A stretch of DNA of 64,000 nt from Cryptomeria japonica (GCF_030272615.1 NC_081407.1:377081632-377145631); one strand, 5' to 3'; numbered from the stretch's first letter, positions 43,906 to 56,355 are shown. The notes: a model not told the origin generated them from the letters alone. Program-made: numbers and translations.

Positions 43906-44868
43906 ACAACTAGCAAAAAACCCCCAACAAAACACAACAAAAACGCAACATGGCAAATAAAGAACCAGGACCACCAAAACACAAAACAATCAGGCAAAAC
44001 AGACACAAAGTGATGGTCTACTATGTGGGGGTACCCTTTTCCTTCCAATTATGACACAAAATAAGATCTTTATCAGAAAAAAAAAGAGACTTTTTTACTC
44101 GATCCAACCCCAAAACCAAAGGAGACCAGCGTAGAGTTGGGGTTGGCCTTGACCATCAAAGTGATGGGTCGAAGCCCGTGGATAGGGAATCCATGTGTCT
44201 TTTTCCTTTCTCCTTTCCATCTTGTCATGGATAGCCTGTAGGGAGGAATTGTGCTTGCTAGCAACATCCTTGCAAGAATAGTTGACCTCCTCAATTTTCT
44301 TTTTAAGGTCCTCCTAGGTTTTCTTGATCTCTTCTAGCTCGTACTTACTACCAACATTCTTGATCCTAGAGTCCACATTAGAAATATTTCCATCCATCAT
44401 TTCCCACTACCCCATCCCATTAGATCATTGGTAGTTTTTCATACTCTATCCTTATCCAAATCTTCATCCCAAGTGTTGGCCTTGGCCTCAACCTCGATTG
44501 TTGCTTCCAACTGATTGATCTTCTTGATGGCCACATTCATTTGCACAAATAGCCATTTTATCAACTCTTCTTGTCTTTGGATGTCTAAGTTGTGCAGGTC
44601 CTTTACAATTTTTGTCAGAGATGAATTAATACCTTGGAAGTTGGAGTGATCAAAGAAAGGAGAGTTTAGAGGGGGAGGGCTAGGGTTTCCTCCAATTTTA
44701 GTAGGGGACCAATTTGATGCAGAGCCCCAAGGAACAAAGGCTTCTCACACAAACTTACTCTACAAGACCCTTAATTAAGGTCTCAACATTCATGGATTCT
44801 TGGAGAAACCTGTCAACAACATGAAAGGACGCCTCTACACTCCCCTTTTCTCAGTGGGGCCCCTTTTT
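43906..44868 (-). mobile_element. LINE-like element, 3' part
   Basis: On the minus strand this reads into a Trp/Phe-rich 3' tail (43860-44048, CFVFWWSWFFICHVAFLLCF). Farther 5' is a coiled-coil frame (about 44640-44400, with LDIQRQEELIKWLFVQMNVA and KKINQLEATIEVEAKA) and a segment VEASFHVVDRFLQESMN. It starts exactly where the F-box flank is interrupted. It probably belongs with 47510-49050 as one element split by a chromovirus fragment. Confidence 0.5.
44716..44868. repeat. Left arm of a 153-base inverted repeat
   Basis: Reverse-complement match to 47356-47509 at roughly 90 percent (core CACTCCCCTTTTCTCAGTGG). The arms lie on either side of the chromovirus fragment. Confidence 0.85.
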
Positions 44869-47355
44869 GATCCATAAATAACTCATGGAGATATAACTTC
44901 TCACATCAAGTCTCTTCTTGACACCCTCCTATAACCACCTATAACCAACTTGGATTATAACACATCCACCATTTTAGAGAAATTATGGACCCTATAGAAC
45001 CTCTTGTCCAACCCTAGAGATATTTAATACGACCAAGACAACACCCTTTTGTTTGTACAAGTTCAATCAATTTGACCTGCCCTCTACAAGATGCCTATTC
45101 ATTGTAGTCCTGGTTTGAGCCTTTAAGGGAAAAACTTTGAAATTATCGTAATGATACCATAGACTCTTGACACTTTTTGATGTCTCCTTTGGTGACACAA
45201 AAATCTTCCAAAACTCATACCCCAACTCTTGCATTGACCGGGTCAAACGATGCTACTACAGGAGGCCTAATAGGGCTTTTAGGCCACCTTTACAAAGTAA
45301 CCACACACAATGGATTGATCCAAAGATACCAATGGATGGGAAAGGTCTTCACACATCCCTAAACACCAAATCCACTGTTATATAGGGTCCACCACTCCTA
45401 ATTCTGCTACTGCATAATTTTTAACAGTCAAAACCAGCTAGTCACATGAGGATGCCTGGCCTAGGGCTTGATCCCAAAATTCACCAGCTCAACGGCCCAC
45501 TTAGAAAATTTGAAAATATTAAAATAAATTATCTCCCCTACCATTCCCCATATTTTGAGCCAAATTGGTCAAAGTAATGTGGGGTTAAGGAAGCATTTCC
45601 TCATAAACCCTGGTTTTTGGAGGGTTTTCAAACCACCTTTCACAAAAATGCAAATATCTCGCTTGTTTCTTAGTCTTTTCCTACAAAATCAAAACCAAAT
45701 GAAAATCAACATAGAGCCCTATTCAAATCAATGACTTATCCTGCACATGGAGTTCATAAAATGATCGTACAAGGCACTGTTACAACAAATTTGTGTAAAT
45801 TTTTTAGTGTTTATTGAATTTTGATCATTGTCTTACATCCAAAGCTTCAACAAAACTTTAGAAATCCTTTCTTCCCGACCTCCAATGCCTTAAGAAAGGT
45901 TTCTCAAACATCCTCAATTGACTCCAACTGAAACTTGAATTAGGTAGCCATTTAAAGGAGATTAGGTAGAAGTTGACAACAAAAGTTGTCATCCAAACTT
46001 GACAACTTTGCACAAAACTTGACAATATATGGCACCTGCCTATGTAACCTATTAGGATACATCATAAACCTTACAAATAGGCCACATCGGAGCCAAAATA
46101 CAATTTTTGCCTCATTTAGGCATTTTGGATCTCATTTGACCATGGTTGACCAAATAGGTCCTAAGAAGTTCACACCACAAAATGGCACCAAGGCCTTACA
46201 TGGCTAATCAAAACAAAAATCATTGGTCTTGAAAGAAATTATTACAAATTAAAACATTAAAGGGACCTAAAAACACCTCTAAAATCCTTTATTTCTCAAA
46301 TGGTCTTCAAAGTCTGCAAGGTGCTCCTGCACCATACTCCCGAGGGGCATACAAAACTCAAGTCTCTTGAGGGGTGAGGTCTGCAAGAGAATGTTCATGA
46401 TTTTTAATATCATCTTATGTCATCCATGTACTATATTCATCAGGTAGGCCCCTCCACTTGACAAGATACTCCTTCTAAGTCTTATTTCTAGTCTTCTTGA
46501 GCACCTTGGTGTCCAAGATGCACTCCAACTTCAATGGTTGGCTAGGTGGTAGATCCTTGACTCAACCTTCATCTCCTTCTGATTGCAAACCTACATCTAA
46601 ACCTGAAACATCACCTTTGCAAGGAAGTAAATCTGAAACATTGAAAATGGGTGATATTCCCAAGCCTCGAGGAAGTTCAATCTCATAGGCATTAGGACCA
46701 AATTTATGCACAATCCTACAAGGACCAATCTTTTTCATGAGCAACTTGGTTCGTTTCCCCTTTGGAAGTCTCTCTTTCTTCAAGTGTGCCATCACCAAGT
46801 CCCCCACCTTATACTGCACATCTCTCTTCTGCTCATTTTCTTTCTCTTTGTACTTTTCAATGTTCTTATGAAGAGTTTCTCTCACCTTCTCATGAATGTC
46901 TTTCATGGCCAATGCAAAATATTCTCCTTGATCACTTCTTCTTTCCAATCCATGTAGATCCCTTAATTCAAGAATACCTCTTGGATGAATCCCATAGACT
47001 ACCTCAAAAGGACTTCTTCCTATGCTTCTATTGACAAAATCACTATAAGCAAACTCAACTTGAGAGATGATCATATCCCAAGCTTCTCCATGCTTCTTTG
47101 TGAGACATCTAAGAAAATTCCCCAATGATCTACTCACAATCTCAGTTTGGCCATCAGTTTGAGGGTGATAGGCTGATGTGAAGGACAATTGAGTGCCCAA
47201 CTTCTTCCATAATGTACGCCAAAAGTGGCCCACAAATTTAGAGTCCCTATCAGTTTCAATGTTGAGAGGCAAACCATGTATTCTAACAAATTATTTAAAG
47301 AATAAACCAACAATACAAGAAGCATCATTAGTACATTTACATGGAAAATAGTGAG
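44869..47355 (-). mobile_element. Ty3/gypsy chromovirus fragment
   Basis: The minus strand carries an integrase core with C-terminal domain (46562-47272) followed by a chromodomain-like segment (about 46560-46440: LECILDTKVLKKTRNKT, then EYLVKWRGLPDEYSTWM). The order integrase then chromodomain is diagnostic of plant chromoviruses, whose chromodomain steers integration to heterochromatin. The remaining 1.5 kb to the left is non-coding and may include the 3' end and LTR, which I could not delimit. No gag, protease or reverse transcriptase is present. Incomplete fossil between inverted repeat arms. Confidence 0.75.
46562..47272 (-). pseudogene. Ty3/gypsy integrase domain fossil
   Basis: A 236-residue frame with the classic integrase stretch TSAYHPQTDGQTEIVSRSLG, RSPFEVVYGIHPRGIL, and the C-terminal beta-barrel part YKVGDLVMAHLKKERLPKGK leading to GPCRIVHKFGPNAYEIELP. 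Integrase inserts the cDNA into the host chromosome. It continues toward the chromodomain noted above. It is only the second half of an integrase and not a complete enzyme. Confidence 0.85.
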
Positions 47356-47509
47356 AAAAAAGGGGCCCCACTGAGAAAAGGGGAGTGTAGAGGTGTCCTT
47401 TCATGTTGTTGATAGGTTTGTCCAAGATTCCATGAATGCTGAGACCTTAATTGAGGGTCTTGTAGAGTAAGTTTGTGTGAGAAGCCTTTGTTCCTTGCGG
47501 CTTTGCATC
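47356..47509. repeat. Right arm of the 153-base inverted repeat
   Basis: Pairs with 44716-44868 as described there. Reading outward on both sides gives the same LINE-like coding text in opposite orientations. Confidence 0.85.
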
Positions 47510-49050
47510 ACAGTCTAATCCCAAAGTATCTAAGGATTTTGAATCCTCTGAGGATTGATATTCAGAGCTAGAATCATCAATAACCTAGTTAACCATTTCT
47601 TGTTGCAGCTCAGAATGGACACCCACATCCTGTTCCTTTTTCATGGCAGCAATGGCCTTAAATTTGGTTATTCTAGCAGGGTTTTTCCTAGTGCTCATTT
47701 TAAAATGGGAGTGAGGCATAATCTGTTCCCCAGAATTAGAGGGGGTAATAATAACATCAACAATCATATCAAGAGATCATAGGTAGACCCAACCACAATA
47801 GAAGGGACTCCACTAGAGGGGGATAAATCTAGGTGGAAGTTATATAGTCTTTGGATGAGACCCTAGTGGAGTGGGGGTTTACCCTTTTCAAAGGCTTTGC
47901 AAATAAACTAGGACAAAGAAGACATAATCCAAAAAGGTAAATTCATTCTAACCCCATACCAGAGATGATTTAGCATTAGAAAAAATATGTGTATGGAACC
48001 TTCTTTTCCTATCATCCAAGGTGAACTACTTCATTATGAGAAGAGCCACATCCTTCTGAATTTTGAGGAGATCCTCCCTATTGTAGCCACTTTGAAGCTT
48101 TGAAAATGCTTCACCTAGTTGAAAAAAATAATCAAAGTTGTCCTTTAATTCCCTTTGGGATTTTTCGGAAAGGACATGCCATCAAGGACCAACCCTGTCA
48201 CCTTCGCAATAGCCTCCATCGAAACCATGAAAGTAACACTATCATTATTCACATTCCCATTGTCCCAAGCATTAACAAAATTAGCAAGGAGCTTAGGGTC
48301 ATGGCCAGTCATCCCTTCAACAGAATTATCCAGGTTCCCATTGATCACCTTATCCCATAGCTCCCCATTATTCTTTAATTTAGAGAAACTATTTCGTTCA
48401 TTCTTAATCAAATCATATCCCATATTCGCAAAATAGAAAACCAAGTTAAGAAAGTGAAAAGCCTAGGGAATGTAGTGGTAGGAAGTACCATCAATAAATC
48501 TTAATCCTATCGAATTAACCAGAAAGGAGTGGAAAGGGAGAGAAAGCCAAGGACAAAAATGCCAACTTTGGGATTATGTGTCATTAACTAATGAGTCCTT
48601 TAAGATCATGGCATGAGACTCCACCGAGATTTCATGCAAGTGGAGCGAAATTCTGAAGTCATTAATACACTTGCCCATCCCCATGAGCTTACCTGCCACA
48701 CAATTGCCTTCACGTCTCACGTGGCAGAACCTAACATTTTCTAGTAAGGAAAGGAGATTGTGACACTTGGAGATAAGAGAGTTAGCTTTCTAGTCCATTT
48801 TATCTGCCCTTTGGAGCATCATAATGGTATTGCTTCGTCAACTTCAATAATTATATGCTTGAGCCCCTTTTCCTTGGCCATAATCAACACATGATAAACA
48901 ACTCCACTTAAGCCATGCTTGAAGTTTGGATTCCAATATTTTCCACATAGGCAAGGATGAGGATGTCATGTGAGTCACTAATCACTCCACCCCATCCCAT
49001 CTGACCCAGGTTGCCCCTAGATGACCCGTTGAAATTCAACTTCAACCAAC
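47510..49050 (-). mobile_element. LINE-like element, 5' part with RNase H
   Basis: On the minus strand, 49050-48600 encodes an RNase H-type domain of the kind found at the end of plant L1-type LINE polyproteins (WLKLNFNGSSRGNLGQMGWG, then GVISDS). Next comes an open 99-residue frame (48444-48145) with NGELWDKVINGNL and EAIAKVTGLVLDGM, similar in style to N-terminal frames of several plant retroelements but not firmly assigned. Then 47767-47585 (STRKNPARITKFKAIAAMKK). RNase H followed by other coding text suggests an internally rearranged element. The right end near 49050 joins F-box locus flank sequence. Confidence 0.55.
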
Positions 49051-49059
49051 TAGTATCGG

Positions 49060-49599
49060 GGGTTGTTCATAATGTGAATGTTATTTTATAAACTTTTGTT
49101 GGTATGTTCTGAGATTTTTATATAAATAATTGATTGTTTTGATTTTTTATGAATATTATATTATTTTTTAATTATTATTTATTAAAAATATTCTATCTAA
49201 TATAAAGGTAAGATTTTACATTATGTAATATAAATAAAATTTTGTAAACATGAAATTTGTGCATTTATTTTAATTTCAATTTAGATATTTTTATTTATTT
49301 TTAAAGAATATCTTAATATAATTATAAAGCACAATGTTGTATACTTTTTGTTGTTAAGTTTGACCCTTTCCTAAATCTTTATCTATTTGCACTTAGATGC
49401 ATTTTTATAAAATTTTCCTTATTTTGGTTCTATTTGAACCACTTCCAATTCTACTCATTTAATAGCTTACACATTTGTATGTTCATTACATTAATCTTGG
49501 GATTCCATATATTCTTTGTTTCAACACATTTCTATATCATACAAGATTAATCACATATGACTTACATTTAACTTGACATTAAAAAATTTAAATCCTAAT
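49060..49599. repeat. Dispersed flank repeat R2 (first part)
   Basis: AT-rich sequence similar to 58230-58740, 61165-61560 and 63440-63600 (TATAAATAATTGATT, TAATTTCAATTT, TATCTTAATATAATTATA and CATTTGTATGTTCATTACAT). It is the fabric surrounding the F-box loci and is interrupted at 49600 by a LINE-type element. Confidence 0.7.
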
Positions 49600-50662
49600 A
49601 GTTTTTATTAGGATAAATAGGTTTTGAGGGGACCAGAAACCCCATACAACAGGTTTTGAAGGGACCTGAAACCCTTAGATTTTTCACAGATCCAGAACCA
49701 ACAAAGAGATGCTGCAGAAAGATACATCAAAGACAAACAACAACTCAACCACAAACACACGAGAAGAATCAAACATTACGAAAGTTTTGGCAAAAAGTTT
49801 GTAAGAAATAGAGTAGCCTCAACCAAACTGACTCCAGCCAATCCATAGAAGAAAGACAATACAAATCAGGCTGAAAAAAACAACAGATCTAAACCAACTA
49901 AAACATTTGCAAAACAGAGAATGAGGGTAAGCCAGGCACCCGCATCCAACAAGAAGGGTTTTCCCAGGCTCCCTTAACCTGTAACAGAGTCTCTAGGCTA
50001 ACCAAAAACCAAAACTAGCCAAACTGGGCCCTTGAAAACTGCCAACATCTCCTTGATAAGGGAAAAATACAGAGGGTTTTTCTAGGCTCCCTCAACCTTG
50101 AGAATGGGTTTTATATAGCTCCCACAACCAGGTAGGGTTTTAACAAGGCACCCAAAACCTTCAGCATAACCAACCATGATAGTAAGAAGCCTCCAGGAAA
50201 AAAAGTAGCATCTGACTCCACCTCAATAGGAGATAGGTCTCCTCTAACCACATCCATTTCCCCCTCCATAGAAGATAGGACCACATCAATAGGAAAAATC
50301 AGAGAAACCCCAAGATGCAGATAAAAAAACAAAATAAACCGAGCCATGGAGCTAATAGAGATAAGGATAGGAAAAACCCTGATCAACAGCGATCCAAGAT
50401 AAACCAAACATAAGCAAAGAAGATCAAATCCCAATAAGAGAGAAAATAAGGGTTTTAATAAGGCTCCCTTAACCATCATCTGGACAAAGAAAACAAGGGT
50501 AATCATAAGGATCTCAAGGCCAGTAAAATCCACCCCACGAGGTTTATGCAGGCTCCCCAAACCTAACACACTATGTTTTAACAAGGATCCCAGAACCAAA
50601 AAAGACCAAAGAGATCGACGATTCCCACTCCAAGATAAAACAAACATAAACAAATAAGATTC
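49600..50662 (-). mobile_element. LINE-type element with hairpin-motif array
   Basis: Flanked by AAATCCTAAT at 49590-49599 and 50663-50672 (10-base target-site duplication). The undisturbed target text, CTAATTGTTGATT, is seen at 63596-63608. The minus-strand 3' end is CTATTTATCCTAATAAAAAC. It is related to 4750-6637, with about nine hairpin-like motifs (49620, 49652, 49956, 50074, 50106, 50135, 50450, 50540, 50574). No reverse transcriptase. The minus-strand frame 50111-50653 is hydrophobic, with repeated GALLKP/LGSLLK words that simply reflect the DNA motif. Confidence 0.85.
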
Positions 50663-51460
50663 AAATCCTAATTGTTGATTCCCACTATTTGATTAATTTA
50701 TTTAGGAGTTGACTTAGTACTACAGTTTAGTCTATAGCATTATGTCTTGGTATTTAAAGATATTCATTTAATCATTAAAGTTATTGTCAAACAATCATAA
50801 AAAGATCATTCACATTTATAAGGATGACTTAGGATCATTTCAATTGGAAATTTTTAAAGGAGCAATATTTTATATCTAAATCACTCTCCAAATCACTTGT
50901 ACGTTTGGTCATTGTTTGTCAATATTTACCACAAGTGTAAATTTAGTCCAATCATAGATGGTTGACCTCTAAAAAAATTTGATCCTTGTGATTTTATAAT
51001 TGCTCTAAGGCATTTTTAAATATCACTAATCCTTAAAAATAAAAATAGTACATATATTCAATGAATCATAAAATAGAAATTTACATTGCAATATTTTAGA
51101 ACTACATATAAAAGATTATATCAATAAAGTGTGAGATTAATTTGAATAAGCAAAAAAAAAAAATTGATAAACAAAAAAATCAAATTTACACAAGATTTTA
51201 GACATGAAGTGTACCTAAATTATCCTTATTTTTTATATGGTAAACGTCTATCACCTTAATATTTAATTTTCCTAAAATAACAACCATTTATGTATTCCAT
51301 CATTCCTAAACATCATTTATTAAATATAAATTAATTGTAAATGATATACTTAACTCACTTAAATTACTAGATTATAAACTTTTCCCAAACAAAGTAACAT
51401 AATAAATATATTCCACTCATTAGTTTTGTAAAAACAAAGAGTAAATGAATCGGTCCTTCT
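50663..51460. repeat. Dispersed flank repeat R2 (second part)
   Basis: Continues the repeat after the insertion and matches 58770-59010 (TTGATTCCCAC, TCTTGGTATTT, GTCAAACAATCATAAAA and ATCACTTGTACG-type text). No F-box gene follows here; the fabric ends where the next LINE begins near 51480. Confidence 0.65.
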
Positions 51461-51479
51461 CCTTAGTTTAATTCAATTA

Positions 51480-54276
51480 AACATTTTTTTAATTTTATTT
51501 TAAGTTTCTACCAGAAGGGATAGATTCCTTTATTATTTCATATCATGCTTAGTACATCCATCAGTGGAGGGTAATGATCCCTTCAGCTAGAACATTGACT
51601 CTCTCAAGCTAGGAAGGAGAAAATAGATCGCCATAAAGACTTATATAGTTACCAAAAGTAGAAATATTGTAATTCCCCAAACCTTCATGAAATAGCTTTA
51701 GTTGCTCCCCCATTATTTTATTTGCCTCGGCATCGAAAGCCCCTACAATGAAACCGCTCTTTGGATTGGCCTTAATCTTGACCGACTCACAGATAACAGT
51801 CTATCTAAAATTTGGCTTCACCAACTTATTGGCATGCTTGACAACTTTGAACCCTGTTGCCTGGATAATATTGCAGAAAAATCTCTCTAAAAGGGCCCCG
51901 TCATGAATATGGCCACCAAAAGATGAATAGGGCCCAATCACCTTTTGAATGGCTGAGAGGACATAGAGTCTTCCTCAATAATAAATAACCTCTGAATTTG
52001 TTCTTTGACACTTTCTTGCAAGCAATTGCAATAGATGCCAAATAGCTTTATCCCCACCATCTCAGTATGCTATATGCAAGATGCAGACATTGTGTTTTAC
52101 AATGTAATTTATAGCCTCTTTGCTAAAAGAAGGTGATCGAAAAAGTATACTATCCATGTGATCACTCAGACCTTATTAGAAAACAAATCTTAGAATGGAT
52201 TTACTAAAGCCTGAAGAAGCATCACCGAAACTTCCACATCCTCAATTTTACTATTAATACCTTCATTAGCTAAAATATCCACCTCCCTATTTGCTTTGTG
52301 GTAGATGTGAGCTATGGAGAAATACATGAGGAGCCTTAAACCTCTATCTGATCATCAAGAGCCATCTTATCAATTTCTGGCTTGAGAATTAATTTTTTGC
52401 AACTGCATTTACAATTAATTTTGAGTCCCATTCGATATCCAAATGATCAATTTTTGCCTCTATACACAGACTTAATCCTCTCTCCAGAGCCATCATTCCA
52501 ACTTCATTGTTGGAAGCCATCCCAATATAGCCATTAGATTAAGCGTCCATACTCAGCCTCCCTGAGGTTGCCTCTAGCAAGCTCATGAAAATTAAGCTTG
52601 AACTGACCTAGTCATGGCCTATTCCATCTCGCCAAAGTCTATTCTTATTCTTAGTTTTTATGGTCCACGTAGCATTATCAAGATGCAACCAAATACCCTG
52701 TAGTCTTTTGTCCCAGGTGGAATAACACATGATCTTTTTGAATCTTAGTTTGTCTCTCACCGTTTCACAAATGGACCCCTCTATCTAATTTAAAAGTGAT
52801 TCGATGGACATCTCCTATTCACATAATACCCTACGATTCCTTTCTTTCCAAATCTGTCATGCAATCATGGTTGGTCTAGTCAGCCATGCATAACCCCATA
52901 CAAGGATACACTCCCAATCGACCATCCACACAAAAATTTATACAGTGAATTATTTCGTGCAGTAGACCAACCTAAACTATCCATCAACCAATCAATTTTA
53001 GTGGGCCATGTTAAAAAAGTGGGAACTTCATGTTTGTATTTCTACAGCTGGCTTCACACATTATCCAATGGGAATCTTTCTCTACCAAACAAATGTCAAC
53101 TTTTAATAGATTCCAAATTATACCCAAACCACCTGACGATCCTGATGCCTCTTAAAAAGCACCTACCCATTTCCAACAAAACTTTAAGAAATTATCTACA
53201 TTGACTTGATTAATCTTTGTTCCCTGAAGAAGTACAATTTCACTCAGATTCTTCTCCACATGGTGCCTAACTAAGAACCTCTTGTCAGGGGCCGATAGGC
53301 CCCTAACATTCCATTTAAGGATCCTCGTTGATCCCCAAGGGATTCTTTCCCTCCCTTGGTTATGTTCAAGAAATCAACCACACTTACAATTCCTTTTTCC
53401 TTTGCTTTATCTTCCCTTTTTTGCTTATTACTCCTCCTCCCTCTTCCCTTCTTCTTCCTTTTAAGAAATATATTAGTCGATTGGCTAATACATCGGGGAT
53501 CTGTTATACCTAATTCATCTATTGTTGAAAATTTCTCATTTGAATCTGCCCCTTCCACTCCATTGTATGTGTTTTCCCCATCTGTATTTCTTTTTGTTTC
53601 AATGATTGGCAGACCATCATTTTGCCTCTAACTGCCTTTAGCAGGCGATGAAGTGGTGTGTTTACTACCACTCGCTTTCTCTATGGAATTGACTGCCCTT
53701 CACAATGATTTTCATTTGTTTTTTGTGTGGCTGCATCTTTCTTATGTACAATGTTTTGTTCCTTTGGCATCCATTTTTTTTCATCTTAGCCATCACTCTA
53801 CACTACTTTTCTACATGATTTATTTTATTGCATCAGGAACAAAATTTATTTTCTTGTTCTATCTCTATTTGCTACAACCAATGTCTACCTTGAGCACAAA
53901 ACCAAATTTTTTCTGGTATCGTTCTAAACACCGCAATATGAATTCATGCATAGATGTATGAATTATTGTCTACCAATTCTATATCTATCTCTATAAGAGT
54001 TCCCAATGATCTTCCAATTTTTTCCAAGCATTCTTCCGACCAATATTCTGTTGGTATATTATACATTCTAATCCATGTTGGTCTATCATGCAGGTTTAAG
54101 TTTAGAGGATCAAAATCTGGGTACCATGGTTGCATATATAATGGATGATCATTCATAGACCAGAGTCCATATTGTAAGATTTTCTCCTTTTCCTCTATGC
54201 TTTCAAAGATGAAAACAAAAAACCTTTTGGTAGAAATTTAATAATTGTTGGTGTTTTCTAGTTTTCTTCCACCTAT
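51480..54276 (-). mobile_element. L1-type LINE (main part), internally deleted
   Basis: Minus-strand order: ORF1 with a DUF4283-like segment (54156-53944: MQPWYPDFDPLNLNLHDRPT, then WIRMYNIPTEYWSEECLEKI), a basic linker (53558-53271), and the start of the endonuclease (about 53330-53140: LKWNVRGLSAPDKRFLVRHH, then EIVLLQGTK). The reverse transcriptase is missing. The sequence jumps to the zinc-binding region end (about 52880-52790: IWKERNRRVL) and RNase H (52610-52230: KLNFHELARGNL, then HKANREVDILANEGI). Several stops and frame changes make it inactive. The 3' end near 51480 is approximate. The 5' part continues at 56356 beyond a copia insertion. Confidence 0.8.
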
Positions 54277-54649
54277 TGTAAGGAAATATATGGTGCATAA
54301 ACGCTCTCTTAATGTCAATTCGCAGAGGATGCAAGCAACAATATCTATCTACTTCATAAATTGCAAAATCTCAAGATGACTTAAACAGAAGAATAGAGAA
54401 CATATAAAAACCATGCACATATACACAAAGATTTTTACCGTGGGGAACCCTTTCAAGATAAAACCCACACACCAAAAAGTCGAGCGTCTCCTTTGTATTA
54501 GAGTAAACAATATTACATACAATTGACAACGGACTTTTTGCATAGGCTCAGATTGTATTACAATCAACCCAAATTTCTATCACTCTAATTTCCCAATGAA
54601 GCTTGTAGTAGTTTATACACACTACAATCCGTTATGAAAATCTTTTGAG

Positions 54650-54868
54650 ATGGTCAAGGATGCTCTCGCTGTTAGAGGCAAGAAGGAGAACAAGAAGTTG
54701 GAATCCAAGTCAGAGGAAAGCTCCAAGACTCTTGGAAAGAAGTCCAAAGTGAAGTGCTGGAATTGTGGGCAGACTAGTCATATCCAAAAGGATTTCAGAG
54801 AGAAGAAGAAGAATAAGAGTTCTTCTGATTCTAGGTCCTTTCAAAATGTGGATGGAGATGCCTTATGA
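54650..54868 (+). pseudogene. Ty1/copia gag remnant
   Basis: This 72-residue frame has a Lys/Glu/Ser-rich part (RGKKENKKLESKSEESSKT) leading to a zinc-knuckle-like CWNCGQTSHI segment, as in the nucleocapsid end of plant copia Gag, which binds the element RNA. It directly follows the inverted LTR arm, so the normal primer site and Gag start are not between them. Fossil. Confidence 0.75.
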
Positions 54869-55517
54869 GCTGCTTTGGCAAGTCAGACATCTGTCGGTGT
54901 CTAGTTCAATCACGATGCCATTAGGACTAGGTACCTTGGGTCTTTGGCAGTGATGCAGATTCATCATGTGTTGGTGAAAGTTCTTCATGTAACTGGAGAT
55001 GTTAACATCTTGAAGATTCATAAGGGGTCTTTGGTAGAGATGTTGTAATCCTTAGTTAGGATGTTTTTTTGTCAGGATATACTCTTGAGATGCATTTAGA
55101 GTTTTGACATAATGTGTTTATGTTCATATGGAGCATGTTATCTCTTTGGGTGAGATGTTTTAGATCATGGTTGTCATGTTTGAGTTCCTGATTCTGCAGC
55201 TGGAATTTTGACAATGATCTTGGTTTTGTTTCTGTGCTTAGAGTACACTGATCATTTGTTTGGTACTTCATGATAATGTGGTTTTGCATTTGAAGTTTTG
55301 GCATGGGCTGATCAGCTACAGGTGTTCTTGGAAACATGGAAACGTAGATGGTGCTGAGTTGAAATGGATAATAGGTTCAACTGAAAGGCAATCATTTGTG
55401 ATAGCACAGTTAAATTTAAATGGTGCGCAAGCTCCATGGGGCTTAAAGCCCCTGACTCTTATTAGTCTTGTTGAGTAGCTCCGTGGATATCAGTATGTAC
55501 CTCGGCAAGTGGGAGAT

Positions 55518-56355
55518 TGTTGAAGTACGTATGGACTATATGGTTCTTGCCTCATGTGTACCGTACAATTGTTGCCTCGTACGTACTGAGTTAACCCGTA
55601 TGGTAGTTGCATTGCCAAATCGACGGAAATCATTGCCTGATTGATGGGAAGCATTGCCAAGTACGAAAAGTTACACATTAGTATGGACATATTAATACGG
55701 ACAAATTAGTACAGACAAAGACCTACTAGTACGGACAAAAACATATTTGTATGACATTTTAGTACGTGGTAATTCCATGCAGACCCGTACGGCCAAAGAT
55801 GTTGCTAATGCTGATCTGTACGGTGGTTCTGGTGGTTGCCCAATGCTGACCCATATGGTGGTTCCAATGGCGTACGATGACTGCGGTGTAGCATCCATCA
55901 TATGGTGGTGTCCATACATAGTTTGATGACCGCCGGATGGATGGACGAGTGACAAGGCTGAGTTAGTTGACCGTTTGTGAAGTGACAGTTGCAGTATCAG
56001 ATTTCATAACGGATGTAGTGTGTATAAACTGCTACAAGTTTCATTGGGAGTGTGATAGAATTTCAGGTTGATTGTAATACAATCCGAGCGTGTATAAAAA
56101 GTCCGTTGTCAATTGTATGTAATATTGTTTACTGTAATACAAAGGAGATGTTCGGCTTTTTGGTGTGTGGATTTTTTCCCCGAAGGGTTTCCCACGGTAA
56201 AAATCTTTGTGTATATGTGCGTGGTTTTTATATGTTCTCTATTCTTCTGTTTAAGTCATCTCGAGATGCGATTTAGAAATTAGATAGATATTATTGCTTA
56301 CATCCTCTGCGAATTGGCATTTGGAGATCGTTTCCACATCGTAGCTTTCCTTACA
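55518..56355 (+). repeat. Copia LTR (838 bases)
   Basis: Begins TGTTGAAGTACGTATGG after the tract AAGTGGGAGA and ends CTTTCCTTACA. It contains several TAGTACGGACAAA-type short repeats (55680-55760) in U3 and GTATGTAATATTG in R. The last 357 bases are mirrored at 54277-54643. Confidence 0.8.

Larger units (their letters stand above)
54277..56355 (+). mobile_element. Ty1/copia derivative with inverted terminal LTR arms
   Basis: The element starts TGTAAGG at 54277 and ends CCTTACA at 56355, flanked by perfect 5-base duplications CCTAT (54272-54276 and 56356-56360). The right end is a plus-sense LTR (55518-56355, starting TGTTGAAGTACG after a purine-rich tract). The left end (54277-54643) is the reverse complement of that LTR's last 357 bases (55999-56355). 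Both chromosomal ends are therefore U5 ends. Between them lies a plus-strand gag remnant with a zinc-knuckle-like motif (KCWNCGQTSHIQKDFREKKK, about 54757-54816) and non-coding text. No pol domains. Incomplete fossil, inserted in an L1-type LINE. Confidence 0.8.

Noticed and set aside
50111-50653. 180-residue hydrophobic minus-strand frame as a membrane protein
   Set aside because: The hydrophobic repeats (GALLKP, LGSLLK) mirror the repeated hairpin DNA motif of the LINE-like element; the related element at 4750 gives a different protein in the same place.
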